A stretch of 64,000 nucleotides of DNA from Aureimonas sp. ME7 (GCF_903970965.1 NZ_CAJCKW010000005.1:186001-250000); one strand, 5' to 3'. Positions 9,050 to 19,398 are shown, numbered from the stretch's first letter. The notes: generated by a model not told the origin, from the sequence alone. Translations and numbers: made by a program.

Positions 9050-9520
9050 TCAGCGATCGATGAAGCGCAGCACGTAGCTCGACCAGTCGGCGGGCTCGGC
9101 GACCTTCTCGTAGAGGTGCCGCCCCGACCCGCCGTGGCGCGGCGCGTGGAGCACGAGACGCGACCAGCCGCGCGAATCGGCCTCGTCGGCCAGAAGGTCG
9201 ACCATCGCCTTGGCGATGCCCTTGCGCCTATGCAGATGCTCGACGAAGACATGCTCGGCGAGCCCGGCACGCATTCCCGTCCACGGGTCGGGCAGGTCGT
9301 AGAAGAGGAGAAAGGCTACGAGCCGGCCGTCGAGCCGGGCGCCCAAGATTTCGCCCGTCCGGTCCTGAAGGAGCTGCTCGGCATAGAACGTGTCCGGCGC
9401 GCCGGGGGCGCCTCGGAACATGTCCTGGTTGTAGGCGGCCAGGAGCGGCGCCAGTTCGCGCGCGTCCTTCAAACGAAGGAGGCCAATCTCGATGTCGGGA
9501 ACGCGCTCGCCAAGGCTCAT
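9050..9520 (-). CDS. GNAT-family N-acetyltransferase
   Basis: A GNAT-fold protein of about 156 aa. The acetyl-CoA-binding motif A is visible as HVFVEHLHRRKGIAKAMVDLL (Q/R-x-x-G-x-G/A type RRKGIA), and the C-terminal H-LYEKVAE element is typical. The ATG at 9518-9520 (MSLGERVP) was chosen. An upstream TTG at 9580 would add 20 residues, and neither start has a clear Shine-Dalgarno. It is located upstream of sdhC on the same strand. The substrate is unknown. Confidence 0.82.
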   Translation of the reverse strand: MSLGERVPDIEIGLLRLKDARELAPLLAAYNQDMFRGAPGAPDTFYAEQLLQDRTGEILGARLDGRLVAFLLFYDLPDPWTGMRAGLAEHVFVEHLHRRKGIAKAMVDLLADEADSRGWSRLVLHAPRHGGSGRHLYEKVAEPADWSSYVLRFIDR

Positions 9521-9734
9521 GCCGGTGATGTGCGGCGGAACGGGGTGGGCGTCAAGCGCGAAGGCCGGCGGCGCCCGCAATTGCCCGCGATCTATCCGCT
9601 AGCCTATAGTGGCTTTCCGTTGGGGTAGGCATGTAATAAGTCAAGGGACCCGATTCGACTGCAACCTTCGGAAGGTCTGCATTCATGCCGTCAAAGGAGC
9701 CGAGCCGCCTGCTTCGATCGAAAGGATGCGGTCG

Positions 9735-10958
9735 ATGCGCGCCGATATCCTAGCCTGGTCCGTTCCCGCCGTTTTCGCGGCCTTCGGGCTGTGCTTCGCG
9801 CTTCTGTCCCACCTCCACCGCAGCCTGAGGTGGTGGAGCGGCTCCTTCTTCGTCGCCGCGCTCGGCTTCGCGATGACCGTGGTGCCGACCGCGCCCGGCT
9901 CGGTGGTGAAGCCGACGGTCGAGGACTCGATGTTCCTGTTCGCCTTGAGCGGCGCCAACGTCGCGTTCGCCATGCGCGCCGCGCGCCCTCCGAACTTCGT
10001 CGCACTTGTGCTTCTGACCGCGCTCGGCACGTTCGGGGCGGCCCTTTCGCTCTTCTTCCTCGACAGCGCGCCCTACGAGATCTTCTGGGTCCAGTCCGCC
10101 TGCGCCCTGATCATGCTCCTGTCGGCCTTCGAGATGCGGAACGGCACGGGAAATCTCGATCCCCTTCTGTTCTGGCTGTGCATCGCGATCGCGATCAGCC
10201 TCGGGCTGCAGAACGTCCTCTTCATGTCGGAGCCGCCCTCGGACCTCACCGTGTCCACCTGGCGCGAAACGGACTGGGGCTTCGTGTTCCAGCTCAGCGG
10301 CGCGGCGAGCGGCCTGCTTCTGGCGATCGGCGTGATCCTGGCGACGACGCTCGACATCATCGAGCGGCTGCACGCCAGCGCCCACAACGACGCCCTGACC
10401 GGCGCGCTCAACCGACGAGGGCTGGAGCAGCGGGTGGAGGCGATCCGAAAGGGCCTCAAGCCCGGTGCTTCCCTGTCGTTGGTGGTCAGCGACCTCGACC
10501 ATTTCAAGTCGATCAACGACCGGTTCGGGCACGAGGCGGGCGATGCGGTCCTGTGCGCCTTCACCGCGCTGTGCGAAACCTATGTCGGCGCGAAGGGCTG
10601 CTTCGCGCGGCTGGGAGGCGAGGAGTTCGCCATCGTCTTCGCCCAGCTCGACGCATCGGCGGCGGCGCGCTCCACGGAGCGGCTGCGCGCGGCGACGCAG
10701 GCGATCGAATGGCCGGGACGCTTTCTCGACCTCGAAGTGACGGCGAGCTTCGGCGTGGTGGAGCTTCGACCCGGCGAAGCGCTGGCGCAGGCGATCGGAC
10801 GCGCCGACGAACTGCTCTACCGGGCGAAGGCCCGCGGTCGCAACATGGTGGTGGCGGAAGACGGCGCCAGCTCGGAGCCACTGAGCGAGTTGCCGCTGGC
10901 AGCCGGCACTGACGCGCGCCAGCCGGCGAGTGCGAGGGGCCCCCTCCTGCCGACCTGA
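9735..10958 (+). CDS. Membrane-bound diguanylate cyclase (GGEEF)
   Basis: A 407-aa inner-membrane protein that probably makes cyclic di-GMP. The N-terminal half has about six to seven hydrophobic helices and resembles no named sensor domain. The C-terminal half is a GGDEF domain beginning at NDALTGALNRRGL, with SDLDHFKSINDRFGHEAGD and the active-site motif GGEEF. The RxxD product-inhibition site five residues before GGEEF is absent. The second of two nearby ATGs was chosen because AAAGGA lies 8 nt upstream; the first (9726) is possible. It converges on leuC. Confidence 0.88.
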   Translation: MRADILAWSVPAVFAAFGLCFALLSHLHRSLRWWSGSFFVAALGFAMTVVPTAPGSVVKPTVEDSMFLFALSGANVAFAMRAARPPNFVALVLLTALGTFGAALSLFFLDSAPYEIFWVQSACALIMLLSAFEMRNGTGNLDPLLFWLCIAIAISLGLQNVLFMSEPPSDLTVSTWRETDWGFVFQLSGAASGLLLAIGVILATTLDIIERLHASAHNDALTGALNRRGLEQRVEAIRKGLKPGASLSLVVSDLDHFKSINDRFGHEAGDAVLCAFTALCETYVGAKGCFARLGGEEFAIVFAQLDASAAARSTERLRAATQAIEWPGRFLDLEVTASFGVVELRPGEALAQAIGRADELLYRAKARGRNMVVAEDGASSEPLSELPLAAGTDARQPASARGPLLPT

Positions 10959-10979
10959 GATCCCACGCGTCTTCGGGAA

Positions 10980-11017
10980 GGCGGGTGGAGTCGAACGACC
11001 CCGCCCGCCCCCCTTTT
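10980..11017. terminator. Probable terminator between the diguanylate cyclase gene and leuC
   Basis: A GC-rich inverted repeat GGCGGGTGG / CCCCGCCCGCC (10980-11009, one G-T pair and one internal mismatch) is followed by CCCCTTTT. It lies between convergent stops and overlaps the leuC stop. The T run is short and slightly displaced. Confidence 0.55.
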
Positions 11018-12429
11018 CAGCTCCAGTTGCGGATATCCACGAAGCGCCCGGCGATCGCGGCCGCCGCCGCCATGGCGGGCGAAACGAGGTGCGTGCGGCC
11101 CTTGAAGCCCTGCCGGCCCTCGAAGTTCCGGTTCGAGGTCGAGGCGCAGCGCTCGAACGGCTTCAGGCGGTCCTCGTTCATGCCGAGACACATGGAACAG
11201 CCCGGCTCGCGCCAGTCGAAGCCGGCGGCCTTGAAGATCGCGTCGAGGCCTTCGGCTTCGGCCTGCAGCTTCACGAGACCCGAGCCCGGCACGATCATCG
11301 CCGACACGGTGTCGGCGACCTTGCGACCCTCCACCACCTTGGCGACGGCCCGCAGATCCTCGATGCGCCCGTTGGTGCAGGAGCCGATAAAGACGCGGTC
11401 GAGCGTCAGGTCGGTCATCGGCGTGCCGGGCGTCAGGCCCATGTAGTCGAGGGCGCGCTTCTTGGTTTCGCGCTTGGCCTCGTCGGCGATCTCGTCCGGG
11501 TTCGGCACGGTGCCGGCGATCGACACGACATCCTCGGGCGAGGAGCCCCAGGAGACGATCGGCGGCAGGTTGGCGGCATCGAGGCGCACCACCTTGTCGA
11601 AATGGGCGCCCTCGTCCGTTTCGAGCGTGCGCCAATAGCGAACCGCCTGCTCGAACGCCTCACCCTTGGGGGCGCGAGGCTTGTCCTCGATATAGCGGTA
11701 GGTGGTCTCGTCCGGGGCGATCAGGCCGGCCCGCGCGCCGCCCTCGATCGTCATGTTGCAGATCGTCATCCGCCCTTCCATCGAAAGCGCGCGGATCGCC
11801 TCGCCGGCGAACTCGATGACGTAGCCCGTGCCGCCGGCGGTGCCGATCTCGCCGATGATGGCGAGGATGATGTCCTTGGCGGTCACGCCCTCGGGCAGTT
11901 GCCCGTCCACCTGGACGAGCATGTTCTTGGCCTTCTGCTGGATCAGCGTCTGGGTGGCCAGAACGTGCTCGACCTCGGACGTGCCGATGCCGTGTGCCAG
12001 TGCGCCGAAGGCGCCGTGCGTCGAGGTGTGGCTGTCGCCGCACACGATCGTCATGCCCGGCAGGGTGAAGCCCTGCTCGGGGCCGATGATGTGGACGATG
12101 CCCTGTCGGTTGTCGACCTCGTTGAAATACTCGACGCCGAACTCGGCCGCGTTCTTCGCCAGAGTCTCGACCTGGATGCGGCTTTCCTCGTTGTGGATGC
12201 CGCCGCGCCGGTCGTAGGTCGGCACGTTGTGATCGACGACGGCGAGCGTGCGCGAGGGGTGGCGCACCCGCCGCCCGGCGGTGCGCAATCCTTCGAACGC
12301 CTGCGGGCTCGTCACCTCGTGGACGAGGTGGCGGTCGATATAAAGAAGGCTCTCGCCTCCTTCCCCGTTGGAGACGACGTGGTCGTCCCAGATCTTGTCG
12401 TAGAGGGTCCGCGGACGGGTCTCGGTCAT
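11017..12429 (-). CDS. leuC: 3-isopropylmalate dehydratase large subunit LeuC
   Basis: The 470-aa aconitase-superfamily enzyme isomerises 2-isopropylmalate to 3-isopropylmalate in leucine synthesis, as a heterodimer with LeuD (not in this window). The [4Fe-4S] ligands are C351 in SCTNGR and C411 and C414 in CSMCLG. The catalytic and substrate motifs [13 protein letters not shown] and NRNFEGRQG are present. The ATG at 12427-12429 ([17 protein letters not shown]) is the family-typical start with AGGA about 9 nt upstream. It is monocistronic here, convergent with the cyclase gene. Confidence 0.97.
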   Translation of the reverse strand: MTETRPRTLYDKIWDDHVVSNGEGGESLLYIDRHLVHEVTSPQAFEGLRTAGRRVRHPSRTLAVVDHNVPTYDRRGGIHNEESRIQVETLAKNAAEFGVEYFNEVDNRQGIVHIIGPEQGFTLPGMTIVCGDSHTSTHGAFGALAHGIGTSEVEHVLATQTLIQQKAKNMLVQVDGQLPEGVTAKDIILAIIGEIGTAGGTGYVIEFAGEAIRALSMEGRMTICNMTIEGGARAGLIAPDETTYRYIEDKPRAPKGEAFEQAVRYWRTLETDEGAHFDKVVRLDAANLPPIVSWGSSPEDVVSIAGTVPNPDEIADEAKRETKKRALDYMGLTPGTPMTDLTLDRVFIGSCTNGRIEDLRAVAKVVEGRKVADTVSAMIVPGSGLVKLQAEAEGLDAIFKAAGFDWREPGCSMCLGMNEDRLKPFERCASTSNRNFEGRQGFKGRTHLVSPAMAAAAAIAGRFVDIRNWS

Positions 12430-12711
12430 GGAAACGGTCCTGATGGCGGCGCCGGGTTCACGGGACCGCTGCAAATTCGATCATTGGGATGAAGAACGAA
12501 CGCCAGGGAGCGCTCGCGAAACAGGGCTCAAGCCCGAAGGTGAACCGCCGAAATCTGGCGGTAGAAGAAGCGGCCGGGCATGCGCGCGCGGTCCTCCACC
12601 GGGGAGAACCCCAGCGTGGTCGGCAGACGCCCTAAGATCGTGCTTCTTCGCATGGTTCCAAAATACGCCGGTGCGGCGGGCGGCGCAATGCCCCCTCGCC
12701 CCGGCGGCGCT

Positions 12712-13767
12712 TCAAGGGTTGGCGGTCGCCGCTGCGCTGTCAACGCTGGCGCGCTCGCGCGTCGCCGCTTCCGCCACGCTCGGCGTCGCGACCGCTTGGT
12801 TTTGTCTGGCATAGCGCTGCGCCAGCGCCGCGCAGGCGAAAAGCTGGATCTGATGGAACAGCATCAGCGGCAGGACGACGAGCGCCATCGCGTGCCCTGC
12901 GAACAGGATGCCCGCCATCGGAATGCCGGTCGCCATGCTCTTCTTGGAGCCGCAGAAGACGATGGCGATCTCGTCCGCCCGCTCGAAGCCGAGCCAGCGG
13001 GCAGCGAGCGTCGTCGCCGTCAGCGCGACCGCCAGGATCGCGATCGCGAACACGACCACCAGCGCGAGGTCCTGCCAGTCGAGGCTGGTCCAGACCCCGG
13101 CGACGACCCCTTCCGAAAACGCCGCGTAGACGACGAGAAGGATGGAGCCGCGATCCACCACCACCGTGACGGGCTTGTGGCGGGCGAGCCAACCGCCGAT
13201 CAGCGGGCGCAGGAGCTGCCCGGCGACGAAGGGCGCAAGGATCTGCAGGGCGATCTTCTCGATCGCGTCGAACGAGAACGCTCCGCCCGCGCCGCCCGCC
13301 AGAAGAAGCACCAGAACGGGCGTCACGATGACGCCGAGCATATTGGACACCGAGGCGCTGGTGAGCGCTGCCGGCACGTTGCCGCCGGCGATCGAGGTGA
13401 AGGCGATCGACGACTGCACGGTGGACGGCAGGAGCGTCAGGTAAAGAAGGCCAAGCGCGAGCTCGGGCGGCAGGATCCGCCCCGCCACCGGCATCACGGC
13501 GAGGCCGATCAGCGGAAAAAGCGCGAAGGTCGATAGGAATACCAGCGACTGGAGGCGCCAGTGCAGGAGCCCTTCCCACACGGCCTTGGGCGCCAGCCGC
13601 GCGCCGTAGAGGAAGAACAGGAGCGCGATCGCCCCGTAGGTGATCCAACCGAAAGCTTCGGCCACCTCCCCCCGCGCCGGCAGGAGCGCGGCCAGAACCA
13701 CGGTGCCGATCAGGAGGAGCAGAAACCGATCCACCGGGATCGACTGGAGGCGGGTGCGGAGACTCAT
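12712..13767 (-). CDS. BASS/SBF-like secondary transporter (PF13593-type)
   Basis: A 351-aa inner-membrane protein with about ten transmembrane helices, related to bile acid:sodium symporters of the SBF-like CPA family (YfeH/PF13593). Characteristic segments are FFLYGARLAPKAVWEGL, LPSTVQSSIAFTSIAGGNVPAAL and CGSKKSMATGIPMAG, the last two being the crossover motifs of the family. The substrate is unknown. The ATG at 13765-13767 follows AGGA. An Ala/Ser-rich cytoplasmic tail closes the protein. It lies between rplS and leuC on the same strand. Confidence 0.85.
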   Translation of the reverse strand: MSLRTRLQSIPVDRFLLLLIGTVVLAALLPARGEVAEAFGWITYGAIALLFFLYGARLAPKAVWEGLLHWRLQSLVFLSTFALFPLIGLAVMPVAGRILPPELALGLLYLTLLPSTVQSSIAFTSIAGGNVPAALTSASVSNMLGVIVTPVLVLLLAGGAGGAFSFDAIEKIALQILAPFVAGQLLRPLIGGWLARHKPVTVVVDRGSILLVVYAAFSEGVVAGVWTSLDWQDLALVVVFAIAILAVALTATTLAARWLGFERADEIAIVFCGSKKSMATGIPMAGILFAGHAMALVVLPLMLFHQIQLFACAALAQRYARQNQAVATPSVAEAATRERASVDSAAATANP

Positions 13768-13825
13768 GGCGAACCGATCCTGACACGCATGGCGCCCGGA
13801 CGCATATGGCATGCGTGCGAACGCG

Positions 13826-13851
13826 AAAGGGCGGCACAATGGCCGCCCTTT
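13826..13851 (-). terminator. Intrinsic terminator of rplS
   Basis: A perfect 10-bp stem AAAGGGCGGC / GCCGCCCTTT with a 6-nt loop lies 26 nt after the rplS stop, with a T-rich end on the minus strand. Confidence 0.7.
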
Positions 13852-13877
13852 GCAAAATCCACGAGAGGCGGAAAGCC

Positions 13878-14336
13878 TTACTCGGCGGCTTCCTTGGCAG
13901 CGGTCTTGGCCGCTTCCTTGGCGGCGCGCTCGTCGGCGGCCACGGAACGGGCCTCGTCGTTGAGCTTGCGGGCGCGCACGTTGGTCGCCTCGACGATACG
14001 GGCCGACTTACCGCGACGATCGCGCAGGTAGTAGAGCTTGGCGCGGCGAACGCGGCCGCGGCGAACCACCTCGACCGATTCCAGCGACGGCGAGTAGACC
14101 GGGAACACGCGCTCGACGCCTTCGCCGTAGGAGATCTTGCGAACCGTGAAGTTCTCCTGGATGCCCGCGCCCGAACGCGCGATGCAGACGCCCTCGTAGG
14201 CCTGCACGCGGGTGCGCGTGCCTTCGGTGACGCGCACGTTCACGCGCAGCGTATCGCCCGGCGAGAAGGTCGGAAGGGTGCGGATGGCTTCGATGCGGGC
14301 GGCCTCTTGGGCCTCCAGTTCGGCGATGATGTTCAT
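13878..14336 (-). CDS. rplS: 50S ribosomal protein L19
   Basis: A 152-aa ribosomal protein at the 30S-50S interface. The core [15 protein letters not shown]...[37 protein letters not shown]...[23 protein letters not shown] is fully conserved. An Ala/Lys/Glu-rich C-terminal tail of about 30 residues exceeds the E. coli protein, as is common in Hyphomicrobiales. trmD, usually immediately upstream, is not next to it here: the divergent neighbour is a TSUP permease. Confidence 0.98.
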   Translation of the reverse strand: MNIIAELEAQEAARIEAIRTLPTFSPGDTLRVNVRVTEGTRTRVQAYEGVCIARSGAGIQENFTVRKISYGEGVERVFPVYSPSLESVEVVRRGRVRRAKLYYLRDRRGKSARIVEATNVRARKLNDEARSVAADERAAKEAAKTAAKEAAE

Positions 14337-14517
14337 GGTCTGCCTCGGTTCGTTTCATGCCGGCGAGCCGGTCATGGCCGTGAAACACGGTCAAGTTATT
14401 CTGAGGAAAGCGTGGCGGCTCTTACACGCGGAGGGCCCTTTTGTCGAGAGGCGCGCTTTGCGCCCGCGCGCCGATCGCCTAAGGGCTGGGGCGACGCCCC
14501 CTCGCGAAAGCCGCCCG

Positions 14518-15282
14518 ATGACCGTCCTTTATGCGCTCGCCCTGTTTCTGTCGGGACTTCTGGCCGGCGCGATCAACGCGGTGGCGGGCGGCGGCACGTT
14601 CCTCACCTTCGGCGCGATGACGCTGGGCGGCCTGTCGCCGATCGTGGCCAACGCCACGTCCTCCATGGTGCAGTTCCCGGGCTATGTCACGTCGACTCTC
14701 GCCTATCTCGCCGACATCCGGCCGATGTGGCGCGGCGCGCTGCTTCTGGCGGCGGCGTCCGTCCTTGGCTCTGGCGTCGGCGCCCTCATCCTCCTGTCGC
14801 TCGACAATCCCCGCTTCCAAAGCATGGTGCCTTGGCTGCTTCTGGCCGCGACCGCCCTCTTCGCCGCCGGCCCGTGGCTTGCCCCCAAGCGCCGAAACGC
14901 AGCGGAGGCTGCGGAGGGCCGAGGGCTTGCCGCACCGATCGTCCAGTTCCTGACCTCGATCTACGGCGGCTTCTTCGGCGCGGGAATGGGCATCATGATG
15001 CTGGCGACGCTGGGCCTCACCCAAGGGGGCGACTACCACAGGCTGAACGCGCTCAAGAATATGCTCGCCACCGTGATCGCGGTGGTCGCCATCGTCGTCT
15101 TCGTGTCGGGCGGCGTCGTCGCTTGGGTCGAGGCCGCGATCATGATGCCGGGCGTCGCGCTCGGCGGCTATGGCGGCGTCTGGATCGCCCGGCGCGTGCC
15201 GCAGACTTACGTGCGCGCCGTCGTGATCGCGGTGGGCCTCGCCCTTGCCGTCTACTACTTCTGGCGCAACGCGGGCGCCTGA
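14518..15282 (+). CDS. TSUP (TauE/SafE) family membrane permease
   Basis: A 254-aa membrane protein with about eight helices. The duplicated TSUP pattern is visible in GAINAVAGGGTFLTFGAM with GLSPIVANATSS near the N-terminus, and in YGGFFGAGMGIMMLATLGL with RLNALKNMLATVIA in the second half. The family exports or imports sulfur-containing or organic anions; the substrate here is unknown. The ATG at 14518-14520 was chosen as the only start that gives a clean first helix. Confidence 0.88.
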   Translation: MTVLYALALFLSGLLAGAINAVAGGGTFLTFGAMTLGGLSPIVANATSSMVQFPGYVTSTLAYLADIRPMWRGALLLAAASVLGSGVGALILLSLDNPRFQSMVPWLLLAATALFAAGPWLAPKRRNAAEAAEGRGLAAPIVQFLTSIYGGFFGAGMGIMMLATLGLTQGGDYHRLNALKNMLATVIAVVAIVVFVSGGVVAWVEAAIMMPGVALGGYGGVWIARRVPQTYVRAVVIAVGLALAVYYFWRNAGA

Positions 15283-15348
15283 GCGGGTAGCATTGCCCTG
15301 CGGTTCTTGCCATATAGGCGGCAACTCCGAACACGACCCACGCCCGAG

Positions 15349-16242
15349 ATGACGCACCCGATCCCCTTCGCCCGCATGAACGGGCTCGGCAACGAGATCC
15401 TCGTCGCGGACCTGCGCGGGACGAAGCATCGCATCGCGCCGCAAGCCGCGCGCGCTCTCGCGGCCCGGGCGGAAACGCATTTCGACCAGATCATGGCGAT
15501 CCACGATCCGCGCACCCCCGGCACCTTCGCCCATGTGCGCATCGTCAACGCCGACGGTACGGAAGCGGGCGCCTGCGGCAACGGCACGCGCTGCGTGGTC
15601 CAGGCGCTCGCCGCCGAGACGGGCATCCGCCGGTTCACCTTCGAGACGAAGGCCGGCCTTCTCGAAGCCTTCGAGCGCGAGGACGGGCTGGTGACGGTCG
15701 ATATGGGCCGCCCCCGGTTCGACTGGCGCGACATTCCGCTGGCCGAAGAGTTCGCCGACACGCGCGCGATCGAGCTGCAGATCGGGCCGATCGACGCGCC
15801 GATCCTCCACTCCCCGTCCGTCGCCTCCATGGGCAATCCGCACGCGATCTTCTGGGTGAAGGACGACGTCTGGTCCTATGCGCTCGACCGCTTCGGCCCG
15901 ATCCTCGAGAACCATCCGATCTTCCCCGACCGCGCCAACATCACGATCGCCGAGGTCACAAGCCGCGAGGCGATGCGGATTCGCACCTGGGAGCGCGGCG
16001 CTGGACTGACGAAGGCCTGCGGCTCGGCCGCCTGCGCCGCCGCCGTGTCCGCCGCCCGGACGGGGCGCACGGGGCGCACCGTCGCGGTCACCGTTCCGGC
16101 CGGCGGCGAGCTTCTGATCGAATGGCGCGAAGACGACCACGTCCTGATGACCGGGCCGGCCGAATGGGAATGGTCCGGCACGCTCGACCCCGCGACCGGC
16201 GACTTCACGCGCGACGAAGCGCCCGCCGAGGTTCGCGCATGA
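15349..16242 (+). CDS. dapF: Diaminopimelate epimerase
   Basis: A 297-aa enzyme that converts LL- to meso-diaminopimelate for lysine and peptidoglycan synthesis. The two catalytic cysteines are C76 in ACGNGTRC and C224 in KACGSAACA. The N-terminal motif [12 protein letters not shown] is diagnostic. The start at 15349 ([15 protein letters not shown]) fits the family, while the longer upstream reading does not. Its stop overlaps the mtaB start (ATGA), indicating translational coupling. Confidence 0.97.
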   Translation: MTHPIPFARMNGLGNEILVADLRGTKHRIAPQAARALAARAETHFDQIMAIHDPRTPGTFAHVRIVNADGTEAGACGNGTRCVVQALAAETGIRRFTFETKAGLLEAFEREDGLVTVDMGRPRFDWRDIPLAEEFADTRAIELQIGPIDAPILHSPSVASMGNPHAIFWVKDDVWSYALDRFGPILENHPIFPDRANITIAEVTSREAMRIRTWERGAGLTKACGSAACAAAVSAARTGRTGRTVAVTVPAGGELLIEWREDDHVLMTGPAEWEWSGTLDPATGDFTRDEAPAEVRA

Positions 16243-17531
16243 GCGGCGTCGAGGTCATTTCCTTCGGCTGCCGCCTCAACACCTACGAGGCCGAAGTGAT
16301 GCGGCGCGAGGCCGGCGAGGCGGGCCTGGGCACCGACGGGCGCAAGGCGATCCTCGTCAACACCTGCGCCGTCACCTCCGAAGCCGTGCGCCAGGCGCGT
16401 CAGGCCGTGCGCCGCGCCCGCCGCGACAACCCGGATGCGCGCATCGTCGTCACCGGCTGCGCCGCGCAGACGCAAGGGCCCGACTTCGCCGCCATGCCGG
16501 AAGTCGATGCCGTGATCGGCAACGAGGAAAAGCTGCGCGCGCAAAGCTACCGGGCGCTGCCCGACTTCGGCGTCGCGGCGGCCGAGAAGATCCGCGTCAA
16601 CGACATCATGAGCGTGCGCGAAACGGCCGGACACATGGTCGACGCGATCGAAGGCCGGGCGCGCGCCATCGTCCAGGTGCAGAACGGCTGCGACCATCGC
16701 TGCACCTTCTGCATCATCCCCTATGGGCGCGGAAACTCGCGCTCCGTGCCGATGGGCGCGGCGGTGGATCAGGTGAAGCGCCTTGTGGGCAACGGGTATG
16801 GCGAGGTCGTCCTGTCGGGCGTCGACATGACGAGCTGGGGCGCGGACCTGCCCGGCGCGCCGCGCCTCGGGGCTCTCGTCCAGTCCATCCTGCGCCATGT
16901 GCCGGATCTGAAGCGCCTCCGCCTGTCGTCCATCGATTCGGTGGAAGCCGACGAAGCGCTGCTGGAGGCGATCGGCGGCGACCCCCGCGTGATGCCGCAC
17001 CTCCACCTGTCGCTGCAGGCTGGCGACGACATGATCCTGAAGCGCATGAAACGCCGGCACCTTCGCGCCGATTCCATCCGCTTCTGCGCCGAGCTTCGGA
17101 ACAAGCGACCCGACATCGTCTTCGGCGCCGACATCATCGCCGGCTTCCCGACCGAAACCGAGGCAATGTTTCAGAACTCGCTGCGCCTCGTCGACGAATG
17201 CGGGTTGACGCATCTCCACGTCTTTCCGTTCTCCCCGCGCGAGGGAACGCCGGCCGCGCGTATGCCGCAACTGGCCAAAGCGGTGGTCAAGGAGCGCGCC
17301 GGGCGCCTGCGGGCTGTCGGCGAAACGGCCTACCGCGCGCATCTCCAGCGATCGGTGGGTCAGCGCCGCGCCATCCTCGTCGAGCGCGAAGGCCTTGGCC
17401 GGACGGAAGACTTCACGCTCGCCGAAATCCCCGTCGGCCTCCCCGGCGAGATCATCGACGCTATCATTCATGGCGAAACGGGCGAACGCCTTCTTGCCAC
17501 TCCCGTCAGCGCCGCACGCATAGCGGCCTGA
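16239..17531 (+). CDS. mtaB: tRNA t6A37 methylthiotransferase MtaB-type
   Basis: A 430-aa radical-SAM methylthiotransferase that converts t6A37 to ms2t6A37 in tRNAs. The N-terminal auxiliary [4Fe-4S] cysteines are C11, C43 and C74. The radical-SAM triad CDHRCTFC gives C151, C155 and C158. A TRAM-like C-terminus follows. It lies in the conserved dapF-mtaB-ftsY arrangement, overlapping dapF by 4 nt and ending 25 nt before ftsY. Confidence 0.95.
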   Translation: MSGVEVISFGCRLNTYEAEVMRREAGEAGLGTDGRKAILVNTCAVTSEAVRQARQAVRRARRDNPDARIVVTGCAAQTQGPDFAAMPEVDAVIGNEEKLRAQSYRALPDFGVAAAEKIRVNDIMSVRETAGHMVDAIEGRARAIVQVQNGCDHRCTFCIIPYGRGNSRSVPMGAAVDQVKRLVGNGYGEVVLSGVDMTSWGADLPGAPRLGALVQSILRHVPDLKRLRLSSIDSVEADEALLEAIGGDPRVMPHLHLSLQAGDDMILKRMKRRHLRADSIRFCAELRNKRPDIVFGADIIAGFPTETEAMFQNSLRLVDECGLTHLHVFPFSPREGTPAARMPQLAKAVVKERAGRLRAVGETAYRAHLQRSVGQRRAILVEREGLGRTEDFTLAEIPVGLPGEIIDAIIHGETGERLLATPVSAARIAA

Positions 17532-17556
17532 CCCGACCGATCGGATTGACGATTCC

Positions 17557-19340
17557 ATGGCCGAGCAAAAGGGCTTCTTCCGCCGCATGTTTTCCTTCGG
17601 AGCGAAGGAAGACGAGCGCACACAGCACGAAGGCGGCCTCGCCCGCACGCAGGACACCACCGCCGCGCGTCCCGACGCCACGGCCCCCGAGATTCATCAG
17701 CCCGCCATGGCCTCGGCCGATGTCGATTCGGAAGCGGGCGCGGCCGCCGACGAGCCGGCCGGCGGCGGCATTACCCCGCTTCAACCCAAGGATCAGGACG
17801 CCCCGAGCGTCCCGGCTGAAAAAAAAACTCCGAACTAGAGCCTCCGGAGCCTGAAACCGGGCAACTCGTCGCCGAAACCTCCTTCGCGCCGCTGCCCGTC
17901 GAGCCGATCGACGAGCCCGAGCCCGAACCGGAAGCCGCCGACGACACGAGCTTTCTCGACGAGCCTCTGAAGCCGGAGGCCGAACCCGCCTCGGACTTCT
18001 CCTGGCTGGACGAGCCGGCTGAGGACGCGGAAGAAGACCCCGTATCTGAGGAAAGCGCGCTCGCACCTGCGGAAGCCGTGCTGGTGGCGAGCGACGGCGG
18101 CATCGATGCCGGCGCTGCGGCACCGGAGGACCCCACGCCGCTCGGCGCGCCCGAAGAGCGCGATCACGACGAGTTCGCCTGGCTCGACGCCCCCCTCCCC
18201 CCGGAAGAGCCGTTCGAGACCGCTTCCCCCTCGGCGCTCGGCTCCGACGCGCCCGACCGGCTGGATGTCGCCGAAGCGCAAGGCCCCGCCGGTGCCTTGT
18301 CCGGCATTCCCGGCCTGCCGCCGATCCCCGCCTCGCCCGCGCGCCTTCCGGTGGACGGCGAGGGCTGGAACCTCAAGGAGCGCCGCGCCGACGAGGCGCT
18401 GGCAGCCGCGCCGCGCAAGCCCTTCTTCCTGCGGCTGCGCGAAGGGCTTGCGCGCTCCTCCAACCAGCTTTCCGGCCAGATCACCGCGCTGTTCACCAAG
18501 CGCCGCCTCGACGAGACGACGCTGCAGGAGTTCGAGGATGTCCTGATCCAGGCGGATCTCGGCGTCGAGACCGCGATGCGCATCACCGACCGCCTGTCGG
18601 ACGGGCGCTTCGGCAAGGAGATCTCGGGCGACGCGGTGCGCGCCATCCTTGCCGACGAGGTGGAAAAGGCGCTGGACGCCGTCGCCCGCCCCCTGGAGCT
18701 CGACCTGTCGGTGAAGCCGCACGTCATGCTCGTCGTCGGCGTCAACGGCACGGGCAAGACCACCACGATCGGCAAGCTCACCGCCAAGCTGGTGCGCGGC
18801 GGCTTGAAGGTGACGCTGGCGGCCGGCGACACGTTCCGCGCCGCCGCCGTCGAGCAACTCAAGATCTGGGGCGAGCGCACCGCCTCGCCCGTCGTCGCCA
18901 AGGCGATCGGCGCGGACGCGGCGGGCCTTGCCTTCGAAGCCTATGACGAAGCCGTGCGCAACGGCTCCGACGTCCTCATCATCGACACGGCCGGCCGGCT
19001 TCAGAACCGGGCCGAGCTGATGGACGAGCTCGCCAAGATCGTGCGCGTTCTCCAAAAGCGCGAGCCGGACGCGCCCCACACCGTGCTGCAAACGCTGGAC
19101 GCCACCACCGGGCAGAACGCGCTCAACCAGGTCGAGATCTTCCGCAACGTGGCGGGCGTCAACGGCCTCGTGATGACCAAGCTCGACGGCACGGCGCGCG
19201 GCGGCATCCTCGTCGCCATCGCCGCCAAACACAAGCTGCCGGTCTTCTTCGTCGGCGTCGGCGAGGGCATCGACGATCTCGAGCCCTTCAAGGCGCGCGA
19301 CTTCGCCGAAGCGATCGCCGGCCGCGCCGGCACCGCCTGA
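17557..19340 (+). CDS. ftsY: Signal recognition particle receptor FtsY, with frame break at an A9 tract
   Basis: FtsY is the membrane-associated SRP receptor GTPase that delivers ribosome-nascent-chain complexes to SecYEG. The gene is in two frames. An N-terminal piece (17557-17838, [14 protein letters not shown]..., ends at TAG 17836) is followed in the -1 frame by the rest of a long acidic linker and the full NG domain, ending at 19340. The GTPase motifs are [10 protein letters not shown] (18738-18767), DTAGR (18984-18998) and TKLDGT (19176-19193). The frames overlap only between 17817 and 17838, where nine A residues sit. Joined, the protein would be about 594 aa. Without a frame change, only a GTG at 18078 could give a 420-aa FtsY lacking the N-terminal amphipathic start. 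Programmed slippage, mutation or sequencing error are all possible. Confidence 0.9.
17817..17838 (+). other. A9 slippery tract at the ftsY frame junction
   Basis: Nine consecutive A (17819-17827) contain the ideal -1 heptamer A_AAA_AAA in the frame of the upstream ORF. The downstream frame has a TGA at 17817-17819 and the upstream frame has a TAG at 17836-17838, so any change of frame must happen in this 20-nt interval. One added A, or a -1 ribosomal shift, restores one continuous ftsY. Confidence 0.9.
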
Positions 19341-19398
19341 AATCAGCCGCGAAGAGGCGGAAACACATCGCGCTCGCGAGCCCCGAGGAATCAAGCCC

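Noticed and set aside
12528-12653. 41-codon ORF upstream of leuC as a possible attenuation leader
   Set aside because: It has no run of leucine codons and no paired terminator and antiterminator hairpins.
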